Source of the DNA: Neorhizobium galegae
GTDB lineage: Bacteria; Pseudomonadota; Alphaproteobacteria; Rhizobiales; Rhizobiaceae
Assembly: GCF_017877055.1 (NCBI RefSeq)
Contig: NZ_JAGIPG010000004.1
Coordinates: 248,001 to 312,000 of the forward strand
DNA: 64,000 nucleotides
Reading direction: 5' to 3'
Under the pieces are notes generated by a model that saw only the letters and a list, made by a program, of their open reading frames with translations, was not told the origin of the DNA and ran no database searches. The translations under genes and the position numbers were made by a program. This document shows positions 50,643 through 59,036 of this stretch, in pieces (position 1 is the stretch's first letter; the number at the start of each line of letters is the position of its first letter).

Positions 50643-53270
50643 ATGGCGTTGGGGACTGTTCGCAAGAACGAAGTGTTTAGAAGCAGGGGAAAGGCGAGCA
50701 GCGTCCTTTTATGGAGTTCGGCCGCTATCGCGGTCTTCTGCGGCATGCCGGGTGCGGGAGCTCAGACGGCCGCCTCGAACCAGGCACCGCAAATCGCTGG
50801 CCAGGGCGAGGTTCGCGAGTTCAATATTCCGGCACAGCTGCTTGCAAGCGCGCTTGCCACATTTAACCGGCAATCAGGCATTCAGATAACACAGGCGTCC
50901 GGAGCAACCGCGCGCAACATAGCGGTCAAAGCGGTTCGCGGCAGCATGACGCCACGACAGGCGCTGGCCGAGATCCTGAGCGGGACCGGCATCCCCTATC
51001 ATTTCACAAGCAACCGCGCCGCTGTCATCGGCGCACAACAGACGGTGAACGGGATTGCCACTGACGACAGCTCGACGACGTTGGCTCCCATTATCATCAC
51101 GGCAAAGACTAATCGGAACGCCGCCTCCGGGCCTGGCTATCAGGGCACGCCAGATTGGGTCTACGAGACGCCTTCCAGTGTCAGTGTGATAAGCCGCGAG
51201 GCGATCCAGAACGCCCCAACACGCACGACGCGAGAGCTGTTCTCCGGCGTCGCCGGCGTCAATGTTTCGAGCGACAATGCACAAAATCCTGGCACCAACG
51301 TGAATATCCGCGGTCTGCAAGATCAGACCCGCATCAACACCATGATCGATGGCGCAAGGCAGAATTTTCAGCGGAGCGCGCATGGCTCGAGCGGTCAGAC
51401 CTACATCGATCCGTCCTTCATCCGCGAGGTCGATATCGAGAAAAGCGGTAGTTCTGGCGTTGGCGGTGCCGCAACATTGGGTGGCTCCGTCAACTATCGA
51501 ACGCTGACGGCCGACGATCTGATCGAGCCTGGACGGGATTGGGGTGCCGAGCTCGACGCGACGACCGGTACGAACGCCTATCATTTTGCCGGATCTGATT
51601 CTGCTGCAGTGCGTTTGTCGGACTCCTTTTCGATCCTCGGCGGTATCAGCTACAAGAATATCGGCGAATACGAACCGGGCGAACACGGCGCCAACTACAA
51701 TACGGTAGCCAATCCGAACACGATCGACGGCTCGCAGGTCTGGTCCGGTCTTCTCAAGGCGGAGATGGCACCGACCGATGACGCAACGCTGGATCTCAGC
51801 TGGCTTCGCTACAAGTCCGAGTTCATCTACAGCGCTGCGAGTGAAGGCGGTCTCGACGACATCAACGATATCACGAATGACACGGTCACCGCGACGTTCG
51901 GCTGGGACCCGGACAGCGAACTGATCGATCTGAAAGCGCGGCTCTGGTACAACCGCACGCAGGATCAGGAAGATCGCGCCGCTCGCCCGGCCTATGGCGC
52001 AGCTTCGGTCACTTACGAGATGCAGGGGATTGGCGGCAGCCTGGAGAATACCAGCCGCTTTACCCTGCCATTCGCAGATCTGGCGCTCAACTATGGCATC
52101 GAGGCATTTCGCGACGATGGCGACACGTCAGCCAGCGGCGATTTGATCGACGACGATCCGTGGGCAGCCTGGTGGTACCAAGGCGCAAACGGCTCCGGCA
52201 CGCGCGACGTGGTTAGCGGCTTCGCAAACGCCAAGTTCGAGCACGATACGTGGCTGACCGTCGATGCCGGCATCCGGTACGATCACTACAAGATAAGCGG
52301 CACAACCGGCGTCATCACGCCCGCCCGGACAATCCCCGGCGTATGTATCTTGTGGAGACCAAACGGCGCATGCGCTCGATATTCCAACAGTACGACGATA
52401 CCCGCTTCGTTGAGCGAAGTGGATGCCGATCTATCCGGAGGAGGGTTCTCTCCAACTTTCGGTGTAACGGTAACGCCAACGGATGGCTTGCAGCTATTCA
52501 CAAAATACTCCCATAGCTATCGACCGCCGACCATCACGGAAGCGGTTATAGGCGGGTCGCACGTCGGCAGCTATTCCGCAGGCACCGTCTTCGCGCCCAA
52601 TCCTTCGATCGAGCCGGAAGAGGCGGATACGTTCGAGATCGGGGCCAATTTCAAATATGACGATGTGTTTCAGTCAGGTGACGCGCTGCGCATGAAGGTT
52701 GTCGCCTTCTATCGCGAAGTCGACAACTACATCGCCATGGGTCAAATCGATCTCTCGGCCAATCAAACGGACTATCTGGCCTACGTCAATCTTGATGGCA
52801 AGACACCCATGAAGGGCGTCGAACTGGAGGCCAGCTACGACGCCGGTCGGTACTATATTGGCGGTTCGTTCAGCTATCTCGATGCCGACTATGCGACAAA
52901 CTACACCTATAACGGCACGTCCAATCTGACGACGTCCTATATCCTTTTCGTTCCACCGAAGACGAAGTTCACCCTTGATGGCGGCGTGCGCTTCTTCGAG
53001 GAGAAGCTGACGCTTGGGGGGCGTGTCACTCATGTGGGCGCCGCAGATGGCAACATTGGCGGCTCCTTGAGCGGCGCCTTGGTCAGCACGTGGCAAAGCG
53101 GGGACTACACGCTCTATGACATTTACGGGTCGTACAAGTTCAATCCAAAGACCACGCTCCGCTTCGCCGTCAACAATGTGACAGACGTCCGGTACATGCC
53201 GGCGCTGGGACAGACGAGCTATCCCGCACCAGGGCGCACGGCGACGGTGTCGCTGAATTTCAAATTCTAG
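50643..53270 (+). CDS. TonB-dependent heme/hemophore receptor with STN signalling domain (HasR type)
   Basis: An 875-aa outer-membrane receptor; GTG 50613 is an alternative start. Residues 1-40 form a signal peptide (SVLLWSSAAIAVFCGMPGAGA). A secretin/TonB STN domain covers about 58-128 (FNIPAQLLASALATFNRQSG, LAEILSGTGIPYHF). The plug follows (TPSSVSVISREAIQ, NVNIRGLQDQTRIN), and the barrel ends with Phe (SLNFKF). A His sits between the FRAP-like YRPP and NPNL-like NPSI motifs (GGSHVGS), a place used for heme in HasR/HemR relatives. The STN domain allows signalling to FecR. Flanking type I secretion and HasA-like genes support a hemophore receptor. TonB/ExbBD are not in the window. Confidence 0.88.
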   Translation: MALGTVRKNEVFRSRGKASSVLLWSSAAIAVFCGMPGAGAQTAASNQAPQIAGQGEVREFNIPAQLLASALATFNRQSGIQITQASGATARNIAVKAVRGSMTPRQALAEILSGTGIPYHFTSNRAAVIGAQQTVNGIATDDSSTTLAPIIITAKTNRNAASGPGYQGTPDWVYETPSSVSVISREAIQNAPTRTTRELFSGVAGVNVSSDNAQNPGTNVNIRGLQDQTRINTMIDGARQNFQRSAHGSSGQTYIDPSFIREVDIEKSGSSGVGGAATLGGSVNYRTLTADDLIEPGRDWGAELDATTGTNAYHFAGSDSAAVRLSDSFSILGGISYKNIGEYEPGEHGANYNTVANPNTIDGSQVWSGLLKAEMAPTDDATLDLSWLRYKSEFIYSAASEGGLDDINDITNDTVTATFGWDPDSELIDLKARLWYNRTQDQEDRAARPAYGAASVTYEMQGIGGSLENTSRFTLPFADLALNYGIEAFRDDGDTSASGDLIDDDPWAAWWYQGANGSGTRDVVSGFANAKFEHDTWLTVDAGIRYDHYKISGTTGVITPARTIPGVCILWRPNGACARYSNSTTIPASLSEVDADLSGGGFSPTFGVTVTPTDGLQLFTKYSHSYRPPTITEAVIGGSHVGSYSAGTVFAPNPSIEPEEADTFEIGANFKYDDVFQSGDALRMKVVAFYREVDNYIAMGQIDLSANQTDYLAYVNLDGKTPMKGVELEASYDAGRYYIGGSFSYLDADYATNYTYNGTSNLTTSYILFVPPKTKFTLDGGVRFFEEKLTLGGRVTHVGAADGNIGGSLSGALVSTWQSGDYTLYDIYGSYKFNPKTTLRFAVNNVTDVRYMPALGQTSYPAPGRTATVSLNFKF

Positions 53271-53272
53271 GA

Positions 53273-53294
53273 TTTCGCGCCGGCGGCGCGGAAA
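53273..53294 (+). other. Hairpin between receptor and HasA-like genes
   Basis: GCGCC and GGCGC pair around GGC, extended by TTTC with GAAA across one bulged G. It starts two bases after the receptor stop. It could let the small exoprotein gene be expressed at a different level from the receptor. Confidence 0.45.
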
Positions 53295-53348
53295 CGAGGT
53301 TCGCTGAAAGCGGACAAACAGTAGTGAAACCAACCAAGGAGTATGGAA

Positions 53349-54053
53349 ATGTCACTCTTGATTTACACGACCGACGCAAGCGCCGATCTCGTCGACTACA
53401 TCGATTCCTACATTGCTGCGGTTCCCTCTCTCGGAACGCCGGGGCGCTACGGCAGCTTCAACCCTACGACCGCTCCCTACGACCAGTGGTATCAAGGCAA
53501 CAACTCCTCGGCCTACACCGCGGTGCTTGACGGTGACTTCACCAGTTACACACAGGGAAATCTGACTGGCACCGCCGACACCTTTGAATTCGGTTACGGG
53601 CTGACCAGCTCCGGTGGGCTCTACTCTGTCACGGAGGTCGAACTGACGTTCGATTTCCGCGATCTCAACGTCAATCCTCAGGATAGCTTCGACTATCTCG
53701 TCTACGGGTTCGTCTCCGCCAATTCGTCCTATGTCTACGACTACTTCGACGATGTCGGCACGATCCAGGTAGGCACCAGCGCAAACAACACTCTGGCCGG
53801 CTTCGATTCTACCGATTACTTCTACTTCGAAGCCAATTGGGGCACCGATGTGATCAACGACTTCACCGACGGTGAAGACTACATCGTCCTCGATAGCGAC
53901 GTCTGGGCGAATTTCGCCGCATTCGACGCGGTGGCCGATATTAGCGGCAATACCGTGACGCTTGGCGGCAATACGATCACGCTCGCCGGCTTCGCTGGCT
54001 CGCTGACCAGCGCCGACTTCCAGTTCGTCGCTGACCCGTCGACGATCGCGTGA
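53349..54053 (+). CDS. hasA: HasA-like secreted protein (hemophore-type) without histidine
   Basis: A 234-aa acidic protein; ATG 53349 follows AAGGAG by seven bases. The N-terminal 125 residues resemble HasA (MSLLIYTTDASADLVDYIDS, then YSVTEVELTFDFRDLN and LVYGFVSANSS). The C-terminal part has an RTX/M10-type secretion domain (STDYFYFEANWGTDVINDF, NTITLAGF, LTSADFQF). The loop that holds Tyr75 and His83 in Serratia HasA seems deleted: after GNL the chain goes to TGTADTFEFGYGL. No His, Cys or Lys occurs anywhere; Tyr is abundant. It is followed 8 bases later by the type I secretion ATPase that should export it. Heme binding is therefore doubtful or uses tyrosines; another ligand is possible. 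Confidence 0.7.
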   Translation: MSLLIYTTDASADLVDYIDSYIAAVPSLGTPGRYGSFNPTTAPYDQWYQGNNSSAYTAVLDGDFTSYTQGNLTGTADTFEFGYGLTSSGGLYSVTEVELTFDFRDLNVNPQDSFDYLVYGFVSANSSYVYDYFDDVGTIQVGTSANNTLAGFDSTDYFYFEANWGTDVINDFTDGEDYIVLDSDVWANFAAFDAVADISGNTVTLGGNTITLAGFAGSLTSADFQFVADPSTIA

Positions 54054-54060
54054 TTGACAG

Positions 54061-55932
54061 ATGACGAACCGGTCAAAGGTTCGGGTGCCGTCGCAGCTTC
54101 AAGCTGCGGCGGTCACCTTCCCCCTCAAGCAGAGTATTTTTGGAATTGCCCTGATCAGTGGCGTCGTCAACATCCTTGCGTTGACCTCGCCCCTGTTCAT
54201 GCTGCAGGTCTATGACCGCGTCCTGGCAAGCGGCAGCGTGCCGACCCTGGTCGGTCTCGCCATGCTTGCCGCGGGACTTTACGCGTTCCAATCGCTGCTC
54301 GACATTCTGCGCGCCCGTGTGCTGCTGAGGATCGGAGAGCGTTTCGACGGGCAATTTTCCGGGCGCGTTCACGATGCCGTCGTCCGCCTTCCGCTCCTGA
54401 CGCGCATGCCGGGTGATGGGCTGCAGCCACTTCGCGATCTCGACAACGTTCGAGGCTTCCTTGCTGGCAATGCACCGACTGCATTCTTCGACCTGCCGTG
54501 GATGCCTCTGTATCTCGGCATCTGCTTCCTCTTTCATTTCTGGATCGGCATGACGGCACTTGTCGGCGCAATCATGCTTGTCTCACTGACGCTCGTCACG
54601 AATGCTTTGTCGCAAAAGCCGATCCGCGACACGATCACCCACAACATGGCCCGCAATGGACTGCTGGAGGCGGCTCGCCGTAATGCCGAAGTCGTTCAGG
54701 CGCTCGGTCTCGCAAGTCGGATCGCTGCCCGATGGCACAAGGCCAACGCGGAATATCTCGCCGCCAACCGGAGAACCGGCGATGTGGCAGGCGGACTGGG
54801 TAACATTTCGAAGTCACTGCGTATGATGCTGCAATCGGCCATTCTCGCCGTTGGTGCTTATCTGGTGATCACGCAGGAGGCCACCGGAGGTGTCATGATC
54901 GCAAGCTCGATCATGATGAGCCGGGCACTGGCTCCGGTCGACCTGGCCATTTCAAGCTGGAAACCGTTCCTCATGGCGCGCCAGAGCTGGGGACGCGTGA
55001 AGGATCTCCTGGCAAAGATCCCGGAAGCCGCTCCTGTCATGGCGCTACCCGCACCGGAGCGCGAATTGCGCATCGAAAATGTGACGATCGTCCCGCCTGG
55101 ACTTCCGCCCGGCGAGAAGAGACCGACGGTGACCGGTCTAGCATTCGCCATTCAAGCTGGAAGCGCGCTCGGCGTCATTGGTCCATCAGGCTCCGGCAAG
55201 TCGACCCTTTCGCGCGCCATCGTCGGGGCTTGGATGCCCGCCTCCGGCAAGGTACGCATCGATGGTGCAAGTCTCGAGCAATGGGACCGGGAAGCGCTCG
55301 GCCGTCATATCGGCTACCTGCCTCAGGGCGTCGAATTGTTCGACGGCACCATTGCCGAAAACATCGCCCGGTTCGAAGGCAAGCCTGATCCTGACGAGAT
55401 CGTTGCCGCGGCCAAGGCTGCGGGCGCGCACGAATTGATCCTGCGCTTCGAGCAGGGTTACGAAACGCCAATCGGCGAGGCAGGATCGGCGCTCTCAGCC
55501 GGCCAGCGCCAACGCATCGGTCTTGCCCGCGCCCTCTACCGCGATCCCTTCTTGGTGGTTCTTGATGAACCGAACGCCAATCTTGACGCGGAAGGCGAGC
55601 TCGCCGTCGTGCGGGCGATCGCCTCCGTACGTGCACGCAAAGGGATCGCGGTTGTCGTTGCCCATCGGCCGAGCGCCATCGGGGCCGTGGATTGGGTGCT
55701 GGTGATGGAAGGCGGCCGGGAGAAGGTGTTTGGTCCACGCGATGAAGTACTTTCCAAGATCGGAAAGGGCGCCGTGGCGGCGCCAGGCGGGAGCGCGAAG
55801 AGTTTTCCAGCGACCGGTTTTGGAATGACGCCTTTGCGGGTGATCGCCAATCCGGGGCGTCCCGTACCAGGATCCAACCAAGCCGACACGACTGATGATG
55901 GCAGCATGGAGGATCCTGATGTCCGGCATTGA
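54061..55932 (+). CDS. Type I secretion ABC permease/ATPase (HasD/PrtD type)
   Basis: A 623-aa fused exporter. Residues 25-310 contain the transmembrane part (IFGIALISGVVNILALTSPL, FLMLQVYDRVLASGS-like segment, FDLPWMPLYLGICFLFHF). The ATPase domain has Walker A GPSGSGKSTLSR, signature LSAGQRQRIGLARAL (LSxGQ with Ala), Walker B VVLDEPNANLD and H-loop VVAHRPSA. An extra C-terminal tail of about 60 residues rich in Gly/Pro is unusual. It exports RTX-type substrates without N-terminal signal, here the HasA-like protein. Its end overlaps the adaptor start. Confidence 0.92.
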   Translation: MTNRSKVRVPSQLQAAAVTFPLKQSIFGIALISGVVNILALTSPLFMLQVYDRVLASGSVPTLVGLAMLAAGLYAFQSLLDILRARVLLRIGERFDGQFSGRVHDAVVRLPLLTRMPGDGLQPLRDLDNVRGFLAGNAPTAFFDLPWMPLYLGICFLFHFWIGMTALVGAIMLVSLTLVTNALSQKPIRDTITHNMARNGLLEAARRNAEVVQALGLASRIAARWHKANAEYLAANRRTGDVAGGLGNISKSLRMMLQSAILAVGAYLVITQEATGGVMIASSIMMSRALAPVDLAISSWKPFLMARQSWGRVKDLLAKIPEAAPVMALPAPERELRIENVTIVPPGLPPGEKRPTVTGLAFAIQAGSALGVIGPSGSGKSTLSRAIVGAWMPASGKVRIDGASLEQWDREALGRHIGYLPQGVELFDGTIAENIARFEGKPDPDEIVAAAKAAGAHELILRFEQGYETPIGEAGSALSAGQRQRIGLARALYRDPFLVVLDEPNANLDAEGELAVVRAIASVRARKGIAVVVAHRPSAIGAVDWVLVMEGGREKVFGPRDEVLSKIGKGAVAAPGGSAKSFPATGFGMTPLRVIANPGRPVPGSNQADTTDDGSMEDPDVRH

Positions 55933-57232
55933 TCAGAACAGCGACGTTTCCCGCTCAATTCGCCGCCACCTGATGGTTGGCCTTCTGGCGAGTGTCGTGC
56001 TCGTCGGTGGAGCCGGAGCGTGGGCGGCCGTCACCAACCTCTCGGGTGCGGTCGTCGCATCCGGGCATTTCGTCGTCGATTCCTATGTCAAGAAGGTCCA
56101 GCACCCGACCGGCGGCGTGGTCGGCGAAATCCTGGTTCGCGAAGGCGAGGAGGTCAAAGCCGGTGATGTCGTCATGCGGCTTGACGCTACCCAGACGCGC
56201 GCCAATCTCGCTATCGTCACCAAGCGGCTGGATGAGCTGGCAGCCCGGCTGGCGCGGCTCGAAGCCGAGCGGGACGACCTGGCGAGGGTGGCCTTTCCCG
56301 ATTGGCTCCTCGCGCGACGCGAGGCTCCCGACGTAGCCTCGGCGATCCATAGCGAGACGCGCCTATTTGAATTCCGCAGGGCATCCCGGGAGGGCCAGAA
56401 ATCCCAGCTTGCCGAACGTATCAACCAATTCGAGCACGAGATCGAAGGACTCAAGGCCCAGGAAGTTGCCTATGCTCAGGGTCTCGAGGTTCTGGAGTCG
56501 GAGATCGCCTCGCAGCAGGAACTCCACAGCCGCGGCATCGTTTCAGTGCAACGGCTCAACAGCCTCAAAACCCAGGCAGCAACGTATGGCGGCGAACGAG
56601 GCGAGAAGATCGCCTATCAGGCGCAGGCGGCCGGCCGCATCACTGAAACACGTCTGCAGATCCTGCAGATCGATCAGGATCTCAAGACAGAAGTCGGCCG
56701 GGAGCTGAGAGAGGTTCAGGCGCAGGTTGGCGAATATGTCGAGCGCAAGGTGGCCGCTGAAGACGAGCTGCGACGGATCGATATCGTCGCGCCGCAATCG
56801 GGAATCGTCCACCAGCTCGCAGTTCACACGGTTGGCGGGGTGATCAGCCCCGCCGATCCGATCATGTTGATTGTGCCGGAAGGCGACGATCTGGCCCTGG
56901 AAGTTCAGATCGCCCCGAAGGACATCGACCAGATCCAGCTTGGTCACAAAGCGGTGCTTCGGATGTCGGCCTTCAATCTGAGGACCACGCCGGAATTGAA
57001 CGGATATGTCAGCCGCATAGCGGCCGATCTGACGACGGACGAAAAAACCGGCTTCTCCTTTTACCTGGTGCGCCTTTCGGTGCCGCACGCGGAATTGGCG
57101 AAACTCAAGGACCTGACACTCGTGCCCGGTATGCCGGCTGAAGCGATGATCCAGACGGGCGAGCGCACGGCGCTTTCCTATCTCGTGAAGCCGCTATCCG
57201 ACCAGATCAATCGGGCCTTCCGGGAAGAGTAA
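55919..57232 (+). CDS. Type I secretion periplasmic adaptor (HlyD/HasE family)
   Basis: A 437-aa membrane-fusion protein; ATG 55919 follows GGAGG, inside the end of the exporter gene. One membrane anchor lies at residues 18-38 (LMVGLLASVVLVGGAGAWAA). A lipoyl/barrel-sandwich part follows (VQHPTGGVVGEILVREGEEV), then a long coiled coil (110-290), a closing lipoyl half (IDIVAPQSGIVHQLAVHTVG) and the beta-barrel end. It joins the ABC exporter to a TolC-like channel, which is not encoded in this window. Confidence 0.92.
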   Translation: MSGIDQNSDVSRSIRRHLMVGLLASVVLVGGAGAWAAVTNLSGAVVASGHFVVDSYVKKVQHPTGGVVGEILVREGEEVKAGDVVMRLDATQTRANLAIVTKRLDELAARLARLEAERDDLARVAFPDWLLARREAPDVASAIHSETRLFEFRRASREGQKSQLAERINQFEHEIEGLKAQEVAYAQGLEVLESEIASQQELHSRGIVSVQRLNSLKTQAATYGGERGEKIAYQAQAAGRITETRLQILQIDQDLKTEVGRELREVQAQVGEYVERKVAAEDELRRIDIVAPQSGIVHQLAVHTVGGVISPADPIMLIVPEGDDLALEVQIAPKDIDQIQLGHKAVLRMSAFNLRTTPELNGYVSRIAADLTTDEKTGFSFYLVRLSVPHAELAKLKDLTLVPGMPAEAMIQTGERTALSYLVKPLSDQINRAFREE

Positions 57233-57267
57233 GACAAATTGATCATGATAGCAGAGGAAAAAACGGA

Positions 57268-57882
57268 ATGAGTGCAGTGGAAATGGTGGAACTCTCATCA
57301 GCAAGGGAAGAGAGCCGCACGAAGCGTTTGAAGGCCGCAACACATGAGGCGCACGAGCGTCTCGATAAGTTTATCATTGCGGCCGATCCCTTCGCCAGCC
57401 GGCCGCGATACGGCCGGTTCCTGATGATGCAATATCTGTTTCATCGTGATCTCGACGCGCTGTTCTTCATGCCTGCGCTTGACGCGATGCTGCCGGATCT
57501 TGAAGGCCGCCGGCGCCTAAAATTGATCGAACAGGATTTCGCCGATCTCGACCTGCGTCTCCCCGACACCGAGGAACCTCCTCGCTTCAGCGCGGCAAGC
57601 GGTGTCGACGTGGTGGAAGCTTTGGGTTGGCTCTATGTGATCGAAGGCTCCAATCTCGGCGCTGCCTTTCTCCTGAAATACGCCTCCAAGCTCGACCTGA
57701 ACGAGAATTTTGGCGCACGACACCTAGCCGGTGCTCCCGAAGGTAGGGGCCTCCACTGGCGCACATTCACGGCCGCCGTCGATAGAATGGACCTGGGCAA
57801 TAGCCAGGAACGTTCAGTCATAGCGGGCGCGGAGGCTGCTTTCCGCCATGTCCAGAGGGTCGCAGAGGAGACGTTCAGATGA
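57268..57882 (+). CDS. Biliverdin-producing heme oxygenase
   Basis: A 204-aa heme oxygenase family protein. The proximal His lies in KAATHEAHERLDK (residues 24-36), and the distal helix reads YVIEGSNLGAAFLLK, matching the family GxxxG region. It would degrade imported heme to release iron, the intracellular last step of the system. It is 36 bp after the adaptor gene and likely in the same operon. Electron donor not encoded nearby. Confidence 0.88.
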   Translation: MSAVEMVELSSAREESRTKRLKAATHEAHERLDKFIIAADPFASRPRYGRFLMMQYLFHRDLDALFFMPALDAMLPDLEGRRRLKLIEQDFADLDLRLPDTEEPPRFSAASGVDVVEALGWLYVIEGSNLGAAFLLKYASKLDLNENFGARHLAGAPEGRGLHWRTFTAAVDRMDLGNSQERSVIAGAEAAFRHVQRVAEETFR

Positions 57883-57927
57883 CGGCGAGGACTTCTTCTT
57901 CCATGACATCAATTGTCGTTCATCGCG

Positions 57928-57945
57928 TTTCGCGGAGACGCGAAA
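57928..57945 (+). terminator. Hairpin after heme oxygenase
   Basis: TTTCGCG and CGCGAAA form a perfect 7-bp stem with a GAGA tetraloop, 45 bases after the heme oxygenase stop. It lacks a T-run but is well placed to end the heme operon message. Confidence 0.45.
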
Positions 57946-58056
57946 GCTGTCCTGACTTCGCTCGTCCCGGCGGGATGAAGATGAGGGCTCCATAGTAAGA
58001 ACCGCCGCGAGCAAAGGTAGCGAGAAGCGCCCGTGGCAGAACAGGAGGAAATGCCG

Positions 58057-58605
58057 ATGACACGTCAACCGTTCCTGCCTTCCTTGCTTTCGACCACGGC
58101 CGCCCAAGGAATGCCGTCCTCGAGCAATGAAGGAGCTCCGCTGCCTTCTTTATCCGGTTCAGGATTGTCCGGTGAATTTTTCGGCAATTGGAGCGTCGTT
58201 TGTGTCGGTCGAGAAGGTCGGAAGGTTCATGTTGCGCGCTTTCGCCGTGCTCAGATGGGGCCGGCCTCGAAACCTTTGATTGATCTGGGGCTGTCAGGAG
58301 CCGGCGCGATGCTCGGTGTCCTGACGATGCCTCATGGCCTTAAACACACCGAAGGCGTCCGATTGCAGGTGGACAGTGGTGAACTATTCCCCAAATTGCC
58401 CTTTGCTTCCTCTGGCCCTCTTGGCGGGGTGGTCAGATTGGACATGAAAGCAGAAACCGTGACGGGTCTTCGAGCAGCGGAGAACTTCAAAATCTACGCG
58501 CGGGCTGCCTCGACGGGGAAGAGACTGGTTTTTTCCATTCCGCTCGACGGCTTCGCTGCGGCTGTGGATCGTCTGCAGGAACTCAAGCTCTCCCGTGTTA
58601 TTTGA
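58057..58605 (+). CDS. IalB-like (invasion-associated locus B family) protein, cysteine-poor
   Basis: A 182-aa protein; ATG 58057 follows AGGAGG by eight bases. Residues 45-180 follow the IalB pattern: GNWSVVCVG, then GVLTMPHGLKHTEGVRLQVD, LPFASSGPLGGVVRLDMK and VFSIPLDGFAAAVDRL. IalB proteins are periplasmic and usually carry two or more disulfide cysteines. Only Cys at the first site remains. No clear signal peptide is seen, though the start is Ser/Thr-rich. It lies just after the heme operon, with unknown connection to it. Confidence 0.65.
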   Translation: MTRQPFLPSLLSTTAAQGMPSSSNEGAPLPSLSGSGLSGEFFGNWSVVCVGREGRKVHVARFRRAQMGPASKPLIDLGLSGAGAMLGVLTMPHGLKHTEGVRLQVDSGELFPKLPFASSGPLGGVVRLDMKAETVTGLRAAENFKIYARAASTGKRLVFSIPLDGFAAAVDRLQELKLSRVI

Positions 58606-58632
58606 GATTGCACATCGGTCAACTGCCTTCAG

Positions 58633-59019
58633 TTGACCGGTGCGCCCAGCCTGACACAACTGGGTTGGCTGGCAAGCCATCGGGGCCGCGGAGGCGGCCT
58701 GACACTTGCGGAAGGCGCCGAGACGCTTCCGCTTGGAATGATTGTCCATACCCTTCAGCTCCCCATCAGGAACGTGCTCCATCATATCGCGCCGTCGACT
58801 TCATCCCTCCAGGAAGCGGAGCAGTCGCGCCTTGCCTGTCTCGATCGTTACACGTTGGACGATCTCGCGAGCGGGCGTGCGGAGAACTGTCGTCATGAAC
58901 GCGATGAGAGCCTGTCGGCCAGCCGCGATCGGATCACATCGAGCGCCACAAAGGCTCAATTGCCCCATAAGGAAATCCGCAGTTCAAACAGGCTCGCACC
59001 TGCAAGCAGGATGGGGTAA
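58633..59019 (+). pseudogene. Relic of an Rrf2-family (NsrR/RirA-type) regulator
   Basis: The frame reads LTQLGWLASHRGRGGGLTLA then LPLGMIVHTLQ, the wing and dimer-helix entry of Rrf2 regulators, and later SRLACLDRYTLDDLASGRAE, their C-terminal helix. The N-terminal HTH is missing. The segment that should carry three Fe-S cysteines reads HHIAPSTSSLQEAE without them. It directly follows the heme cluster, whose promoters carry RirA-type boxes, so it may be the remains of a former local iron or NO regulator. Confidence 0.6.
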
Positions 59020-59036
59020 AAAGCGGCACGTGAGTA

